From Liquorilactobacillus mali KCTC 3596 = DSM 20444 (GTDB lineage: Bacteria; Bacillota; Bacilli; Lactobacillales; Lactobacillaceae), in NCBI RefSeq assembly GCF_000260415.1, contig NZ_BACP01000056.1, positions 1 to 64,000 of the forward strand: a stretch of 64,000 nt of DNA, in the 5' to 3' direction. Positions 26,667 to 34,014 of this stretch are shown here, piece after piece; the stretch's first letter is position 1; the number at the start of each line of letters is the position of its first letter. A program made the translations under genes and the position numbers. The notes below the pieces were generated by a model. It ran no database searches. It had not been told where the DNA came from and saw nothing but the letters and a program-made list of their open reading frames with translations.

Positions 26667-26930
26667 TAGACTTCTTCAGAAAAATTTTGGTTTAAATTTA
26701 GCAATGGTCTATTATTGATTTTGAATAAGTTTATTGATGATTCAAGAATAAGGTAGTAGACTTCACTTGTAAAAAGAATAAGTCTAAAAATTTGATTGCT
26801 GAATAAAGAACGGCTACGGCTTTATTCCTGAAAAACGAGATGCACTATTTTTATTTGTTATAAAGTATGTAGTCTTTGCAGCATTTTTAATAATAGACTA
26901 ACAAGATATGTTGTATATGGAGGTATGAAA

Positions 26931-27521
26931 TTGAGTGTACAAATTGATTCTTTATCTGCCGTAGGCTCCCAAATTGAGGGTTTACAAATTATTAATGCAA
27001 AAATGGTGACTGAAGGTCGTGGAACTGTTCGTGAACTTTACCGTCAGAGTAGTTATTCTGAAATTCTACCAAGCACTGTTTCTGCATGGAGCCAAGTGAA
27101 TTTAACAAGAACTCAGCTTGGTGCGGTTCGCGGGCTTCATGGTGAGGCTATGTCAAAACTTGTCACTGTTGCTTATGGTTCTGCTTTGGGTGCGTATGTA
27201 GATACGAGACCAAATAGTAAGACAATAGGTGCGGTTGTGACAGTTCGTCTCACGCCAGGGATTCAAGTCTTTGTTCCTCAAGGGGTGTGCAATGGATTTC
27301 AAGCACTTGATGACAACACTGAATATCTATACTTCTTTGATAATGAATGGGCTCCAGGAATGGCAGGAGTAGCATTATCTCCCTTAGATCCAGGTTTGAA
27401 TATTGACTGGCCAATTCATATTGACCCCAATAACCGTGAGCAGATATCTGAAAAAGACTCAAAGGCACCGAGTCTTAATGAGGTACTCGAACTCTTGTCT
27501 TCAAAGAATCATAAAGATTAA
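26931..27521 (+). CDS. RmlC-like dTDP-4-dehydrorhamnose 3,5-epimerase family protein
   Basis: A 196-residue cupin-fold sugar epimerase of the RmlC family, which acts on dTDP-linked 4-keto sugars. RmlC-like text is seen in GTVRELYRQSSY, TQLGAVRGLHGE (active-site His), VTVRLTPGIQVFVPQGVCNG and LSPLDPGLNIDWP. No rmlA, rmlB or rmlD lies beside it, so it is an orphan copy and may serve a different keto-sugar. GGAGG at 26919-26923 touches the ATG at 26925 with one base between, but is seven bases from a TTG at 26931, so TTG is the better start. Confidence 0.82.
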   Translation: MSVQIDSLSAVGSQIEGLQIINAKMVTEGRGTVRELYRQSSYSEILPSTVSAWSQVNLTRTQLGAVRGLHGEAMSKLVTVAYGSALGAYVDTRPNSKTIGAVVTVRLTPGIQVFVPQGVCNGFQALDDNTEYLYFFDNEWAPGMAGVALSPLDPGLNIDWPIHIDPNNREQISEKDSKAPSLNEVLELLSSKNHKD

Positions 27522-27610
27522 AGCTAGTTAGTCTAGAGGAAAGCAAGTTAGGAAATTTATATTTTTTATAGCTGTCCACAGGTGCGCTAAAAAAATAGAG
27601 CATATTTTAG

Positions 27611-27668
27611 AATTAAAAAAGAAGAGAATGAGCAGAATATAGTTGCTGCTGAGCTCTTCTTTTTTAAT
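27611..27668 (+). terminator. Terminator with compound hairpin
   Basis: AATTAAAAAAGAAGAG pairs with CTCTTCTTTTTTAATT around an inner AGCAG/CTGCT hairpin; strong and symmetric, so likely bidirectional. Confidence 0.8.
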
Positions 27669-27713
27669 TTGGAATAAATGCAAATTCTGTTAAGTGTTGT
27701 GACAATCTTTTTT

Positions 27714-27722
27714 TGGTATAAT
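27714..27722 (+). promoter_or_regulatory. Extended -10 promoter
   Basis: TGGTATAAT, perfect TATAAT with an extended TG, 77 bases before the hydrolase gene at 27799. Confidence 0.45.
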
Positions 27723-27798
27723 TATACTGATAGAAATTAGGACGTATAGATTCATAGAATGAAACGAACGATTTATTGAAACTAATCGGAGGATAAGT

Positions 27799-28524
27799 AT
27801 GACTAAAAAACCAATTATTGGTATTTCGGGAAGTATTATTAAAGACCAGGGGGGAATATTTCCAGGTTATCGACGCGCATATGTAAATAATGATTACATC
27901 AGAGCTGTGAATAATAATGGGGGAATTGCACTAATTTTACCAACAAGTCCTGCCGAAATGGCTAAACAAATTATTGACGCAGTAGATGGTTTGATTCTTT
28001 CAGGAGGACAAGATGTAAGCCCTTTTAATTATGGTGAAGAAATTCAACAGAAATGTGGTGCAATTTTTCCGGAGAGGGATAAGTTTGAATTTGCATTACT
28101 TGAGGCAGCAGAAGAGAAAAAAATTCCGATATTAGGTATTTGTAGAGGTGCGCAAATAATTGATGTTTACCGAGGAGGGTCACTATATCAGGATATTTCG
28201 TATCGTGGTGAACATACATTACGTCATTTTCAACTTCAAGATCCGCCAATGCCAACGCATAAGATAAAGATTGCAGAAAATTCTTTGTTAAATAAGATTA
28301 TGCAAAAGAATAGTGTGATCGTTAATTCATTTCACCATCAGCTAGTTAAATCTGTGCCAGCAAGTTTACAGATTACGGGGACAACTTCTGATGGAGTAGT
28401 AGAAGCATTTGAAGATTCTAACTTTGAATTCTTTTTAGGTGTTCAATTTCATCCAGAAATGTTAATCGATAGTGTTGAGAGTGCAAATATGGTATTTCAG
28501 AGAATGGTGGAAGCTGCAAAATAA
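27799..28524 (+). CDS. Peptidase C26 / gamma-glutamyl-GABA hydrolase family
   Basis: A 241-residue class I glutamine-amidotransferase-like hydrolase, cytoplasmic, probably cleaving gamma-glutamyl amides (PuuD type). The catalytic triad is visible: nucleophile in ILGICRGAQ, and His and Glu in GVQFHPEM. LSGGQDVSPFNYGEE is a further family hallmark. ATCGGAGGATAAGT precedes the ATG. No putrescine genes are adjacent, so the physiological substrate is open. Confidence 0.88.
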   Translation: MTKKPIIGISGSIIKDQGGIFPGYRRAYVNNDYIRAVNNNGGIALILPTSPAEMAKQIIDAVDGLILSGGQDVSPFNYGEEIQQKCGAIFPERDKFEFALLEAAEEKKIPILGICRGAQIIDVYRGGSLYQDISYRGEHTLRHFQLQDPPMPTHKIKIAENSLLNKIMQKNSVIVNSFHHQLVKSVPASLQITGTTSDGVVEAFEDSNFEFFLGVQFHPEMLIDSVESANMVFQRMVEAAK

Positions 28525-28567
28525 TTAGGGTAGATTATTGGGAAATATGAAATTTGGGGGAATTATC

Positions 28568-29449
28568 ATGAAAAAAGGGAAGAAATCTATTTTATTATTG
28601 GTTTTATTATCTGCAGGTCTATTAACAGCATGTGGAAATCAAAAACAAGCATCAAGTTCTAGTAAGAAAATAAGTTCAGAACAGACTTCAGTGGAAAAGA
28701 GTTCTAATTCTTCTCAAAAGAGTAGTAGTAAAAAGAGCTCTGCTTCTGTTGCCAAATCCTCATCTTCTGTTAAGAATGCAATTAGCTCGAGCACATCTTC
28801 ATCCAGCGATAGCAGTGTTGCTTCAACAAATCGGTTAAGTACTTTCAATCAGCAGCTACGTAAAGCCCTAGGCACTGTTATCTTGCCAACTGTCGATGGG
28901 TTAGGGACCGGAAGTGACAAATTAAATGTTCGTTATGAGGGAAATCAAGCTAATTATACAATTAGTTATAGTGTTGGCAGTGTTGCGCGTCAATTTAATG
29001 ATACTGCAATAACAAGTGAAATACCGTATGTGCAGCTAAAAAAGACATCTTATAGTACTTCAAGTGAGGCGAGTGCACAGGTTGATTATGTGAGTCAAGA
29101 CGATTTGCAGGGATTACCTACGATAGATTTAGGTCACAATATAACAGGTTACGAAGATGCGGGAGCGGGACAAAGATACCTTTCGTGGCATGAAGGAAAA
29201 TGGTCGTTAATGGTCCATGCAGCTGCAGTGAATCAGCAGAATCCTAAGCCGTTAGCTACAAATATTGTAAATATGCTGGAGTCTTATAGGCTACCAGCAC
29301 CTACGCAATATGGAGCAATTAGAGCGGATGTGGCTAGTTCATATGGTAGCCGTAACCAAGTGATTACATGGCAGCAAAATAATGTAGTGTATCAATTAAG
29401 TGCGCATGATATCACAACGGCTATCAAGATGGCAGCAAGTATGAAATAA
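28568..29449 (+). CDS. Ser-rich lipoprotein
   Basis: A 293-residue secreted lipoprotein. The signal peptide KKSILLLVLLSAGLLTACGN ends in the lipobox LTAC, giving lipidated cysteine 22. A serine/lysine-rich linker (about residues 26-85) leads to a globular C-terminal domain of about 200 residues that I do not recognise. The start at 28568 follows GGGGGAATTATC; an earlier in-frame ATG at 28538 would place a non-signal extension before it. Role unknown; cell-surface location is secure. The next operon starts 190 bases on. Confidence 0.82.
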   Translation: MKKGKKSILLLVLLSAGLLTACGNQKQASSSSKKISSEQTSVEKSSNSSQKSSSKKSSASVAKSSSSVKNAISSSTSSSSDSSVASTNRLSTFNQQLRKALGTVILPTVDGLGTGSDKLNVRYEGNQANYTISYSVGSVARQFNDTAITSEIPYVQLKKTSYSTSSEASAQVDYVSQDDLQGLPTIDLGHNITGYEDAGAGQRYLSWHEGKWSLMVHAAAVNQQNPKPLATNIVNMLESYRLPAPTQYGAIRADVASSYGSRNQVITWQQNNVVYQLSAHDITTAIKMAASMK

Positions 29450-29636
29450 TTATTTTTCAAAAACTAAGTTAGTAGAAGTTAATATCTTGAAAAAGTGATA
29501 AGTATTAGTCTTTTTCAAATTTTATCCATACTTACTTAATATTTGTGTGTTACTTTGAGTTATAGTGCAATATAAAAATCAATTCTTAATTTTACGTATT
29601 AAAAATATTAAATTAGTAATTGAAGGAATGAATAAT

Positions 29637-30248
29637 ATGGAAATATACGGAACTTATGGAAAATATCTTCCAGAAATAAAAGATGAAATTATGCATAAAA
29701 TTGATGAACTTAATCACGAAATTGATGGACAAGGTGGAAGAAAGTTGTATGAGCATTTAATTGGGAGAGTCAAATGTGAAGACAGCATGATTGAAAAGTG
29801 CCAAAGAAAGGGTTTGACTCTCACACCTAAGAGTGCGCTTAGTAACTGCAAGGATGCGATTGGAATTAGAGTCGTATGTAATTTTATTGACGATATCTAT
29901 AAATTGGTCAACCTTTTGAAAACACAGGAATGGTGTAAAGTAGTCAAAGAAAAGGATTATGTTTCAAAATCAAAGCCTAATGGTTATAGAAGCTATCATT
30001 TGATTATAAAGGTTAGTACTCCATACCCAGATGTTAATGAAAAAAACCCTGGTGACTATTATGCTGAGATTCAATTAAGAACGATTGCCATGGATTCTTG
30101 GGCTAGTTTGGAGCATGAATTAAAATATAAGCACAATATTAAGAATCCAGAACAGATAGGTAATGAGCTGAAACGCTGTGCAGATCAACTGGCCTCATGT
30201 GATGTGCAAATGCAAACGATTAGGCAAGTAATTCATGAGTATGATTAG
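29637..30248 (+). CDS. relP: Small alarmone synthetase (RelP-like)
   Basis: A 203-residue (p)ppGpp synthetase with a RelA/SpoT nucleotidyltransferase domain and no hydrolase, TGS or ACT domain. It transfers pyrophosphate from ATP to GDP/GTP. Catalytic text is complete: RVKCEDSMIEK, DAIGIRVVC (metal-binding Asp), SKPNGYRSYHLI, AEIQLRTIAMDSWASLEHE (catalytic Glu). The ATG at 29637 is preferred; the upstream frame lacks a ribosome site. A response regulator and kinase follow within 8 bases, the same gene set as the relPRS operon described in Streptococcus mutans, so it is named relP rather than relQ; the sequence similarity to RelP itself was not computed. Confidence 0.87.
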   Translation: MEIYGTYGKYLPEIKDEIMHKIDELNHEIDGQGGRKLYEHLIGRVKCEDSMIEKCQRKGLTLTPKSALSNCKDAIGIRVVCNFIDDIYKLVNLLKTQEWCKVVKEKDYVSKSKPNGYRSYHLIIKVSTPYPDVNEKNPGDYYAEIQLRTIAMDSWASLEHELKYKHNIKNPEQIGNELKRCADQLASCDVQMQTIRQVIHEYD

Positions 30249-30256
30249 GGAGTGAC

Positions 30257-30946
30257 ATGATGCGAATATTACTGGCTGAAGATGAAAAAGAATTATCAAG
30301 AGTTTTAATAGCTGCTATGCAGAGTACAGGATATGAAGTTGTACCAGTGTATAACGGGTTAGAGGCTGTAAAAGAGGCTGAGTCAGAAATTTTTGATGCA
30401 ATGCTTTTTGATGTCATGATGCCTGTAATGACTGGTATAGAAGCAGTACAAAAAATCCGAGCTGCTGGGAATCAAACATACATTATCATGCTGACTGCAA
30501 TGGCAGAAGTTGATGACAAAGTCACAGGACTGGATGCGGGTGCTGATGATTATATAACAAAGCCGTTTTCTCTAAAAGAGTTACTTGCACGGCTGAGGTC
30601 CTTGGAACGGAGAAATGAAAATTATACTGAAGATACACTGGATTTTGGAGATATAACATTAGTAACGACAGAGCAGAGATTGGAAAGCTATAATTCAATC
30701 AGCCTATCTGCAGAAGAAACAAAATTGTTGAATATACTCATTTTGAATTCTAAGAAAAAGTTAGATAATAAGACATTAATTGAACATACTTGGGGCAAAA
30801 ATGAAAAAATCGATTCAGAGATGCTCTGGATTTATATTTCTTACTTGAGACAAAAACTGCAATCTGTTAACGCACATGTAAGTATTTATGGTAATAAAAG
30901 GGGACCTTACCAACTTATTAATAACAGTAAGGAGGATCCTAAATGA
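30257..30946 (+). CDS. relR: OmpR-family response regulator (RelR-like)
   Basis: A 229-residue regulator. The receiver domain has the acidic LLAEDEKE motif, phospho-acceptor Asp52 in MLFDVMMPVMTG and the lysine in ITKPFSLKELLARL. The C-terminal winged-helix effector domain is somewhat divergent but keeps LSAEETKLLNILIL and an ISYLRQKL recognition helix. GGGAGTG precedes the ATG. The gene lies between the alarmone synthetase and its kinase and overlaps the kinase by four bases (ATGA), so the three are one operon. Confidence 0.9.
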   Translation: MMRILLAEDEKELSRVLIAAMQSTGYEVVPVYNGLEAVKEAESEIFDAMLFDVMMPVMTGIEAVQKIRAAGNQTYIIMLTAMAEVDDKVTGLDAGADDYITKPFSLKELLARLRSLERRNENYTEDTLDFGDITLVTTEQRLESYNSISLSAEETKLLNILILNSKKKLDNKTLIEHTWGKNEKIDSEMLWIYISYLRQKLQSVNAHVSIYGNKRGPYQLINNSKEDPK

Positions 30947-32190
30947 TCCAAAAAATTCGCTATAGCTTTATCTATATGTCGACTATTGCTCTATTCGTGG
31001 TACTAGTTACGCTTACGGGTAGCATTGTAGGAGTTTCATACTATAGAGCAAAGCAACAGGTTAATAATGTACTCATAATACTCCTGCAAAATAATGGGAA
31101 AATAAATTCGCAAATTAACACTCAAAATGTTAGAAAACGTTTTGGACCAACATTCAATCAGGAAAGCTTATACCAATATCGCTACTTTAGTGTTTCATTC
31201 AATAGTAAAGGGAAACAAGTGGCTTTAGATAATTCACATATTGTTAGTGTACCTAGAGAAACCATAGCTAGCCTAGGTTATCAAGTATTTAAGAGTGGGC
31301 AGCAGTCTGGTACTGTTCAATCTGAGGTATCAAGTTATGCTTATAAAACTCAAAAAAAGAATGGGAGAACGACAATTGTTTTTCTTGATCAATCTGTAAT
31401 TATGGAGAGTACCAATAATATTATGAAGATTGGTTTGATTTTGGGAATAACGAGTCTAATTCTATTTACTTTGATATTAATTGCTATATCCAAACGGGTA
31501 ATTAGACCAATTGTATTAGCGGATAAGCGGCAACGCGAATTTGTAACAAATGCGGGACATGAATTAAAAACACCATTGTCAATAATCAAGGCTAATAATG
31601 AGTTGCAAGAAATGATAACTGGTCAAACAGAATGGACCATAAGTAATGAACAACAGGTTGATCGTTTGACAAAACTGATAAATAATTTGATCTCATTAGC
31701 TCGTTTGGAAGAACAGCAGCGACTAAACTTATCAGTGATTGAGGCCTCAGAGATACTTGAGCATGCAACAAATAGTTTTAAGTCTGTTGTTGCGCAAGAA
31801 AATAAGAAGCTGAAAATTAATATTTCTCCTAGTCTTAGAATAAATGCAGAAGAAAATAGTTTTCTTGAGCTTTGCAATGTTTTACTTGACAATGCCAATA
31901 AGTATTGTGATGACGGTGGAGCAGTAAGTGTAGCATGGATCCCTGATAAAAAGCTTAAGAAAGTAACCTTAATGGTAGGTAATACTTATGCCAAAGGTAA
32001 GAATATCAATTACAGCAAATTTTTTGAGCGATTCTATCGAAACGATAAGTCCCGAAATAGCGCGAAAAAGGGATTTGGGATAGGTCTTTCAATGGCAGCG
32101 AGTATAGTTGATGCTTTTAATGGAAAAATAGGGGTAAGTTATCAGAAAGAAACTATTTTCTTTAGAGCTACATTTAAGCTCATAAGGTAG
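30943..32190 (+). CDS. relS: Sensor histidine kinase (RelS-like)
   Basis: A 415-residue membrane kinase with two helices (about residues 10-32 and 160-182) enclosing an extracytoplasmic sensor of about 125 residues. The H-box is AGHELKTPLSIIKAN (His206), the N-box NVLLDNANKYC, and the G-box KGFGIGLSMA; HAMP is short or missing. It is the likely partner of the overlapping response regulator. The extracytoplasmic domain has no recognised ligand motif. The operon links envelope or environmental sensing to (p)ppGpp production. It ends 15 bases before a convergent recombinase gene. Confidence 0.9.
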   Translation: MIQKIRYSFIYMSTIALFVVLVTLTGSIVGVSYYRAKQQVNNVLIILLQNNGKINSQINTQNVRKRFGPTFNQESLYQYRYFSVSFNSKGKQVALDNSHIVSVPRETIASLGYQVFKSGQQSGTVQSEVSSYAYKTQKKNGRTTIVFLDQSVIMESTNNIMKIGLILGITSLILFTLILIAISKRVIRPIVLADKRQREFVTNAGHELKTPLSIIKANNELQEMITGQTEWTISNEQQVDRLTKLINNLISLARLEEQQRLNLSVIEASEILEHATNSFKSVVAQENKKLKINISPSLRINAEENSFLELCNVLLDNANKYCDDGGAVSVAWIPDKKLKKVTLMVGNTYAKGKNINYSKFFERFYRNDKSRNSAKKGFGIGLSMAASIVDAFNGKIGVSYQKETIFFRATFKLIR

Positions 32191-32204
32191 CCTTTTTTGA
32201 ATGA

Positions 32205-32813
32205 CTATTCATTCTTACTGATTTCTTTTTTTATGCGGTACACTGTACCGTGACTAATTCCGTATTTGGTGACAAGTTCTGCCACGGAGTGTCCATCATT
32301 GAGGTCTTTCTTTATCGCAAAATAAATTTTTCTTTTCTGAGGGTTTGGTGAATCAGCACCATATAGAACGGGACGTCCTTTGTAGACGCCCCGTTTTTTT
32401 GCTAGTTCAATTCCTTCTCTTTGTCGTTCCTTAATCTTTTCACGTTCACTTTGAGCTTGAAATTTGAACACGGTCACTAAAATATCTGTTAACATATTTC
32501 TTAAATTTATGTCTGGAACATTTGAAAAATCAGGTAAGTCCAGACTCTGCAGGGACGCACCCCTTTTTTTGATATACTGAATAATTTCTGTTAAATCATC
32601 AGCATTTCTTCCAAGACGATCTAAACTTGTAACATAAACAATATCATTTTTTTTAATACACTTTAATAAATTTAAAAGTTCAGAGCGGTTATTAATATTC
32701 TTTCCAGATTCTTTTTCTGAAAAAATTTTCCCCACTGGAATCTTTTTAAGTTGCTCAATTTGTCGTGCTAAATTCTGATCTTTTGTAGATACTCGTACAT
32801 AACCAAATTTCAT
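32205..32813 (-). CDS. Serine recombinase (resolvase/invertase family)
   Basis: A 202-residue site-specific recombinase. The N-terminal catalytic domain has the nucleophilic serine in YVRVSTKDQNLARQ and the arginine-containing YVTSLDRLGRNADDL. A long E-helix region and EREKIKERQREGIELAKKRG precede a C-terminal helix-turn-helix (HSVAELVTKYGISHGTVYRI). Size and layout fit Hin/Gin-type invertases and Tn3-type resolvases equally. The ATG at 32813 has TTGGGATG upstream. No transposase is adjacent. Two inverted GGGT-N2-ACCC dyads lie 67-284 bases upstream, making local inversion its likely job. A perfect TTGACA promoter inside that segment currently points at this gene. Confidence 0.9.
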   Translation of the reverse strand: MKFGYVRVSTKDQNLARQIEQLKKIPVGKIFSEKESGKNINNRSELLNLLKCIKKNDIVYVTSLDRLGRNADDLTEIIQYIKKRGASLQSLDLPDFSNVPDINLRNMLTDILVTVFKFQAQSEREKIKERQREGIELAKKRGVYKGRPVLYGADSPNPQKRKIYFAIKKDLNDGHSVAELVTKYGISHGTVYRIKKEISKNE

Positions 32814-32905
32814 ATAATAACATCCCAAATAAATAATTATGAATATATTCATATTTTTCTGATATTCATATTCTACTATGGGTAGACCCTAATTAACATG
32901 GTTTT

Positions 32906-32934
32906 ACTATAGAATAGGACTTTAAGAATGTCAA
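32906..32934 (-). promoter_or_regulatory. Strong sigma-A promoter facing the recombinase
   Basis: On the minus strand TTGACA, 17 bases, TATAGT: a perfect -35 and five of six -10 bases at optimal spacing. It reads through the left dyad into the recombinase gene. If the segment inverts, this promoter would face the EAL gene instead. Confidence 0.7.
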
Positions 32935-33021
32935 ATAAGCTTTAAAATTAAAAATATAGTGTGCATATTCAGTGAATTTAAATGCGATTTCTCAAATAAA
33001 TGGTAAAAAATGATTATTTTT

Positions 33022-33049
33022 TTGTTACAAATTGATATGCATTTATAAG
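33022..33049 (+). promoter_or_regulatory. Weaker sigma-A promoter facing the EAL gene
   Basis: TTGTTA, 16 bases, TATAAG on the plus strand inside the candidate invertible segment, reading through the right dyad toward the gene at 33208. Confidence 0.45.
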
Positions 33050-33207
33050 AATTATTGAGAAAGTAGGTCCAAAATAATTTCAATTTTGGGTCTACCCTAA
33101 TAAAAAATAGATTCAATGGTTATATTTTTCTATCAAAAGATGTCTAAATAATTTATAAAAAAGAATATCTTACTTTGGAAAGTTTGGTACAAGGAGGCAT
33201 TACTCCA

Positions 33208-33927
33208 GTGAACATTAAAAACAATGAATGTAGCAAAAGTTTGCTAAATAATTTATTTTTTTGCTTACAGCCAATTATTAGAAATGGTGATGATAGCAAT
33301 ATAAATGAATATGAGTTACTCCTAAGAAGGAAAAAAGATCAAAAGTTTCCTGAAGTTGAATTTGAGTATCTGAGTCAAAACAACAACAGGAATGAATTGT
33401 TAATGGCATGGAGCTACAGAGAAATTCAAAAGTTCTTGGAACTAAATACGCAGTGTCTACTATGGATAAATATTAATCCTCAACAGCTTTCCTTTAATTC
33501 GACATATTTATTTTTGAAAAGCCTAAAAGAATTCAGAAAAAATATTAAGATAGAAATAACAGAGCAGATTCCTGATAAAGTGGTGGATAAAAGTACAAGT
33601 CTAATAAGTTGTATATGCAAGATAAGGGAAATGGAATATGAAGTTGCAATTGATGACATTGGAATGGGCCTTAATACGCTTTCATTTGTGTTAGAAAATA
33701 TTACGCAAATTAGCAGGTTAAAGTTATCACTAGTTTCTCTTAGGCTGTTAAACCAAGAAGAGCTGATACTATTAATTAAATTCTGGAAGTTAGTTGCGAA
33801 TGAAGCTAAGTTAGAACTTGTGGTTGAGGGAATTGATTCTGAGGAATTAAGAATATTGGTTTCAAACATTGGTATTACAATGCAGCAAGGCTTTTTATGG
33901 GAAAACGAATTTAAATATCTTTACTAA
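33208..33927 (+). CDS. EAL-domain protein (c-di-GMP phosphodiesterase-like)
   Basis: A 239-residue stand-alone EAL domain. Where active enzymes have EAL it reads ELL (EYELLLRR); other metal and catalytic positions are kept: NINPQQLS, EITEQ, IDDIGMG, the lysine in RLKLS, VVEGIDSEE and MQQGFLW. It could therefore hydrolyse or merely bind c-di-GMP. It has no membrane or sensor domain and lacks a GGDEF partner in the window. The GTG at 33208 is chosen because AAGGAGG lies ten bases upstream; the in-frame codon at 33175 has no such site. Its only upstream promoters lie in the candidate invertible segment, so its expression may be phase-variable. Confidence 0.85.
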   Translation: MNIKNNECSKSLLNNLFFCLQPIIRNGDDSNINEYELLLRRKKDQKFPEVEFEYLSQNNNRNELLMAWSYREIQKFLELNTQCLLWININPQQLSFNSTYLFLKSLKEFRKNIKIEITEQIPDKVVDKSTSLISCICKIREMEYEVAIDDIGMGLNTLSFVLENITQISRLKLSLVSLRLLNQEELILLIKFWKLVANEAKLELVVEGIDSEELRILVSNIGITMQQGFLWENEFKYLY

Positions 33928-33981
33928 AAAAGACTTTTTAAGTTTGAAGAATATCTTCAGAATTAAAAAGTCTTTTTATTT
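33926..33981. terminator. Terminator after the EAL gene
   Basis: AAAAAGACTTTTTAA pairs with TTAAAAAGTCTTTTT across a long loop; also placed to end the convergent permease gene. Confidence 0.75.
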
Positions 33982-34014
33982 AAAAATCATTGTTACAGTA
34001 TAAGGGGGGAAGAA

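Larger units (their letters stand above)
32880..33097. other. Candidate invertible promoter segment
   Basis: A 218-base stretch between the recombinase and the EAL gene, bounded by GGGTAGACCC (32880-32889) and its exact inverse GGGTCTACCC (33088-33097). Each end is a dyad GGGT-N2-ACCC with an asymmetric central dinucleotide (AG/CT) and A/T-rich flanks, the expected look of a serine-recombinase crossover site. The segment contains promoters facing out at both ends and no ORF. Inversion would exchange the promoters feeding the two flanking genes. This is inference from layout. Confidence 0.55.

Noticed and set aside
26802-26828. GAATAAAG/CTTTATTC hairpin as an sRNA or riboswitch
   Set aside because: An eight-base stem alone is too little to support an RNA gene.
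32880-33097. Reading the inverted dyads as a Tn3-type res site
   Set aside because: Not excluded, but res sites usually have three subsites close together; here two dyads in opposite orientation lie 208 bases apart, which fits inversion better.
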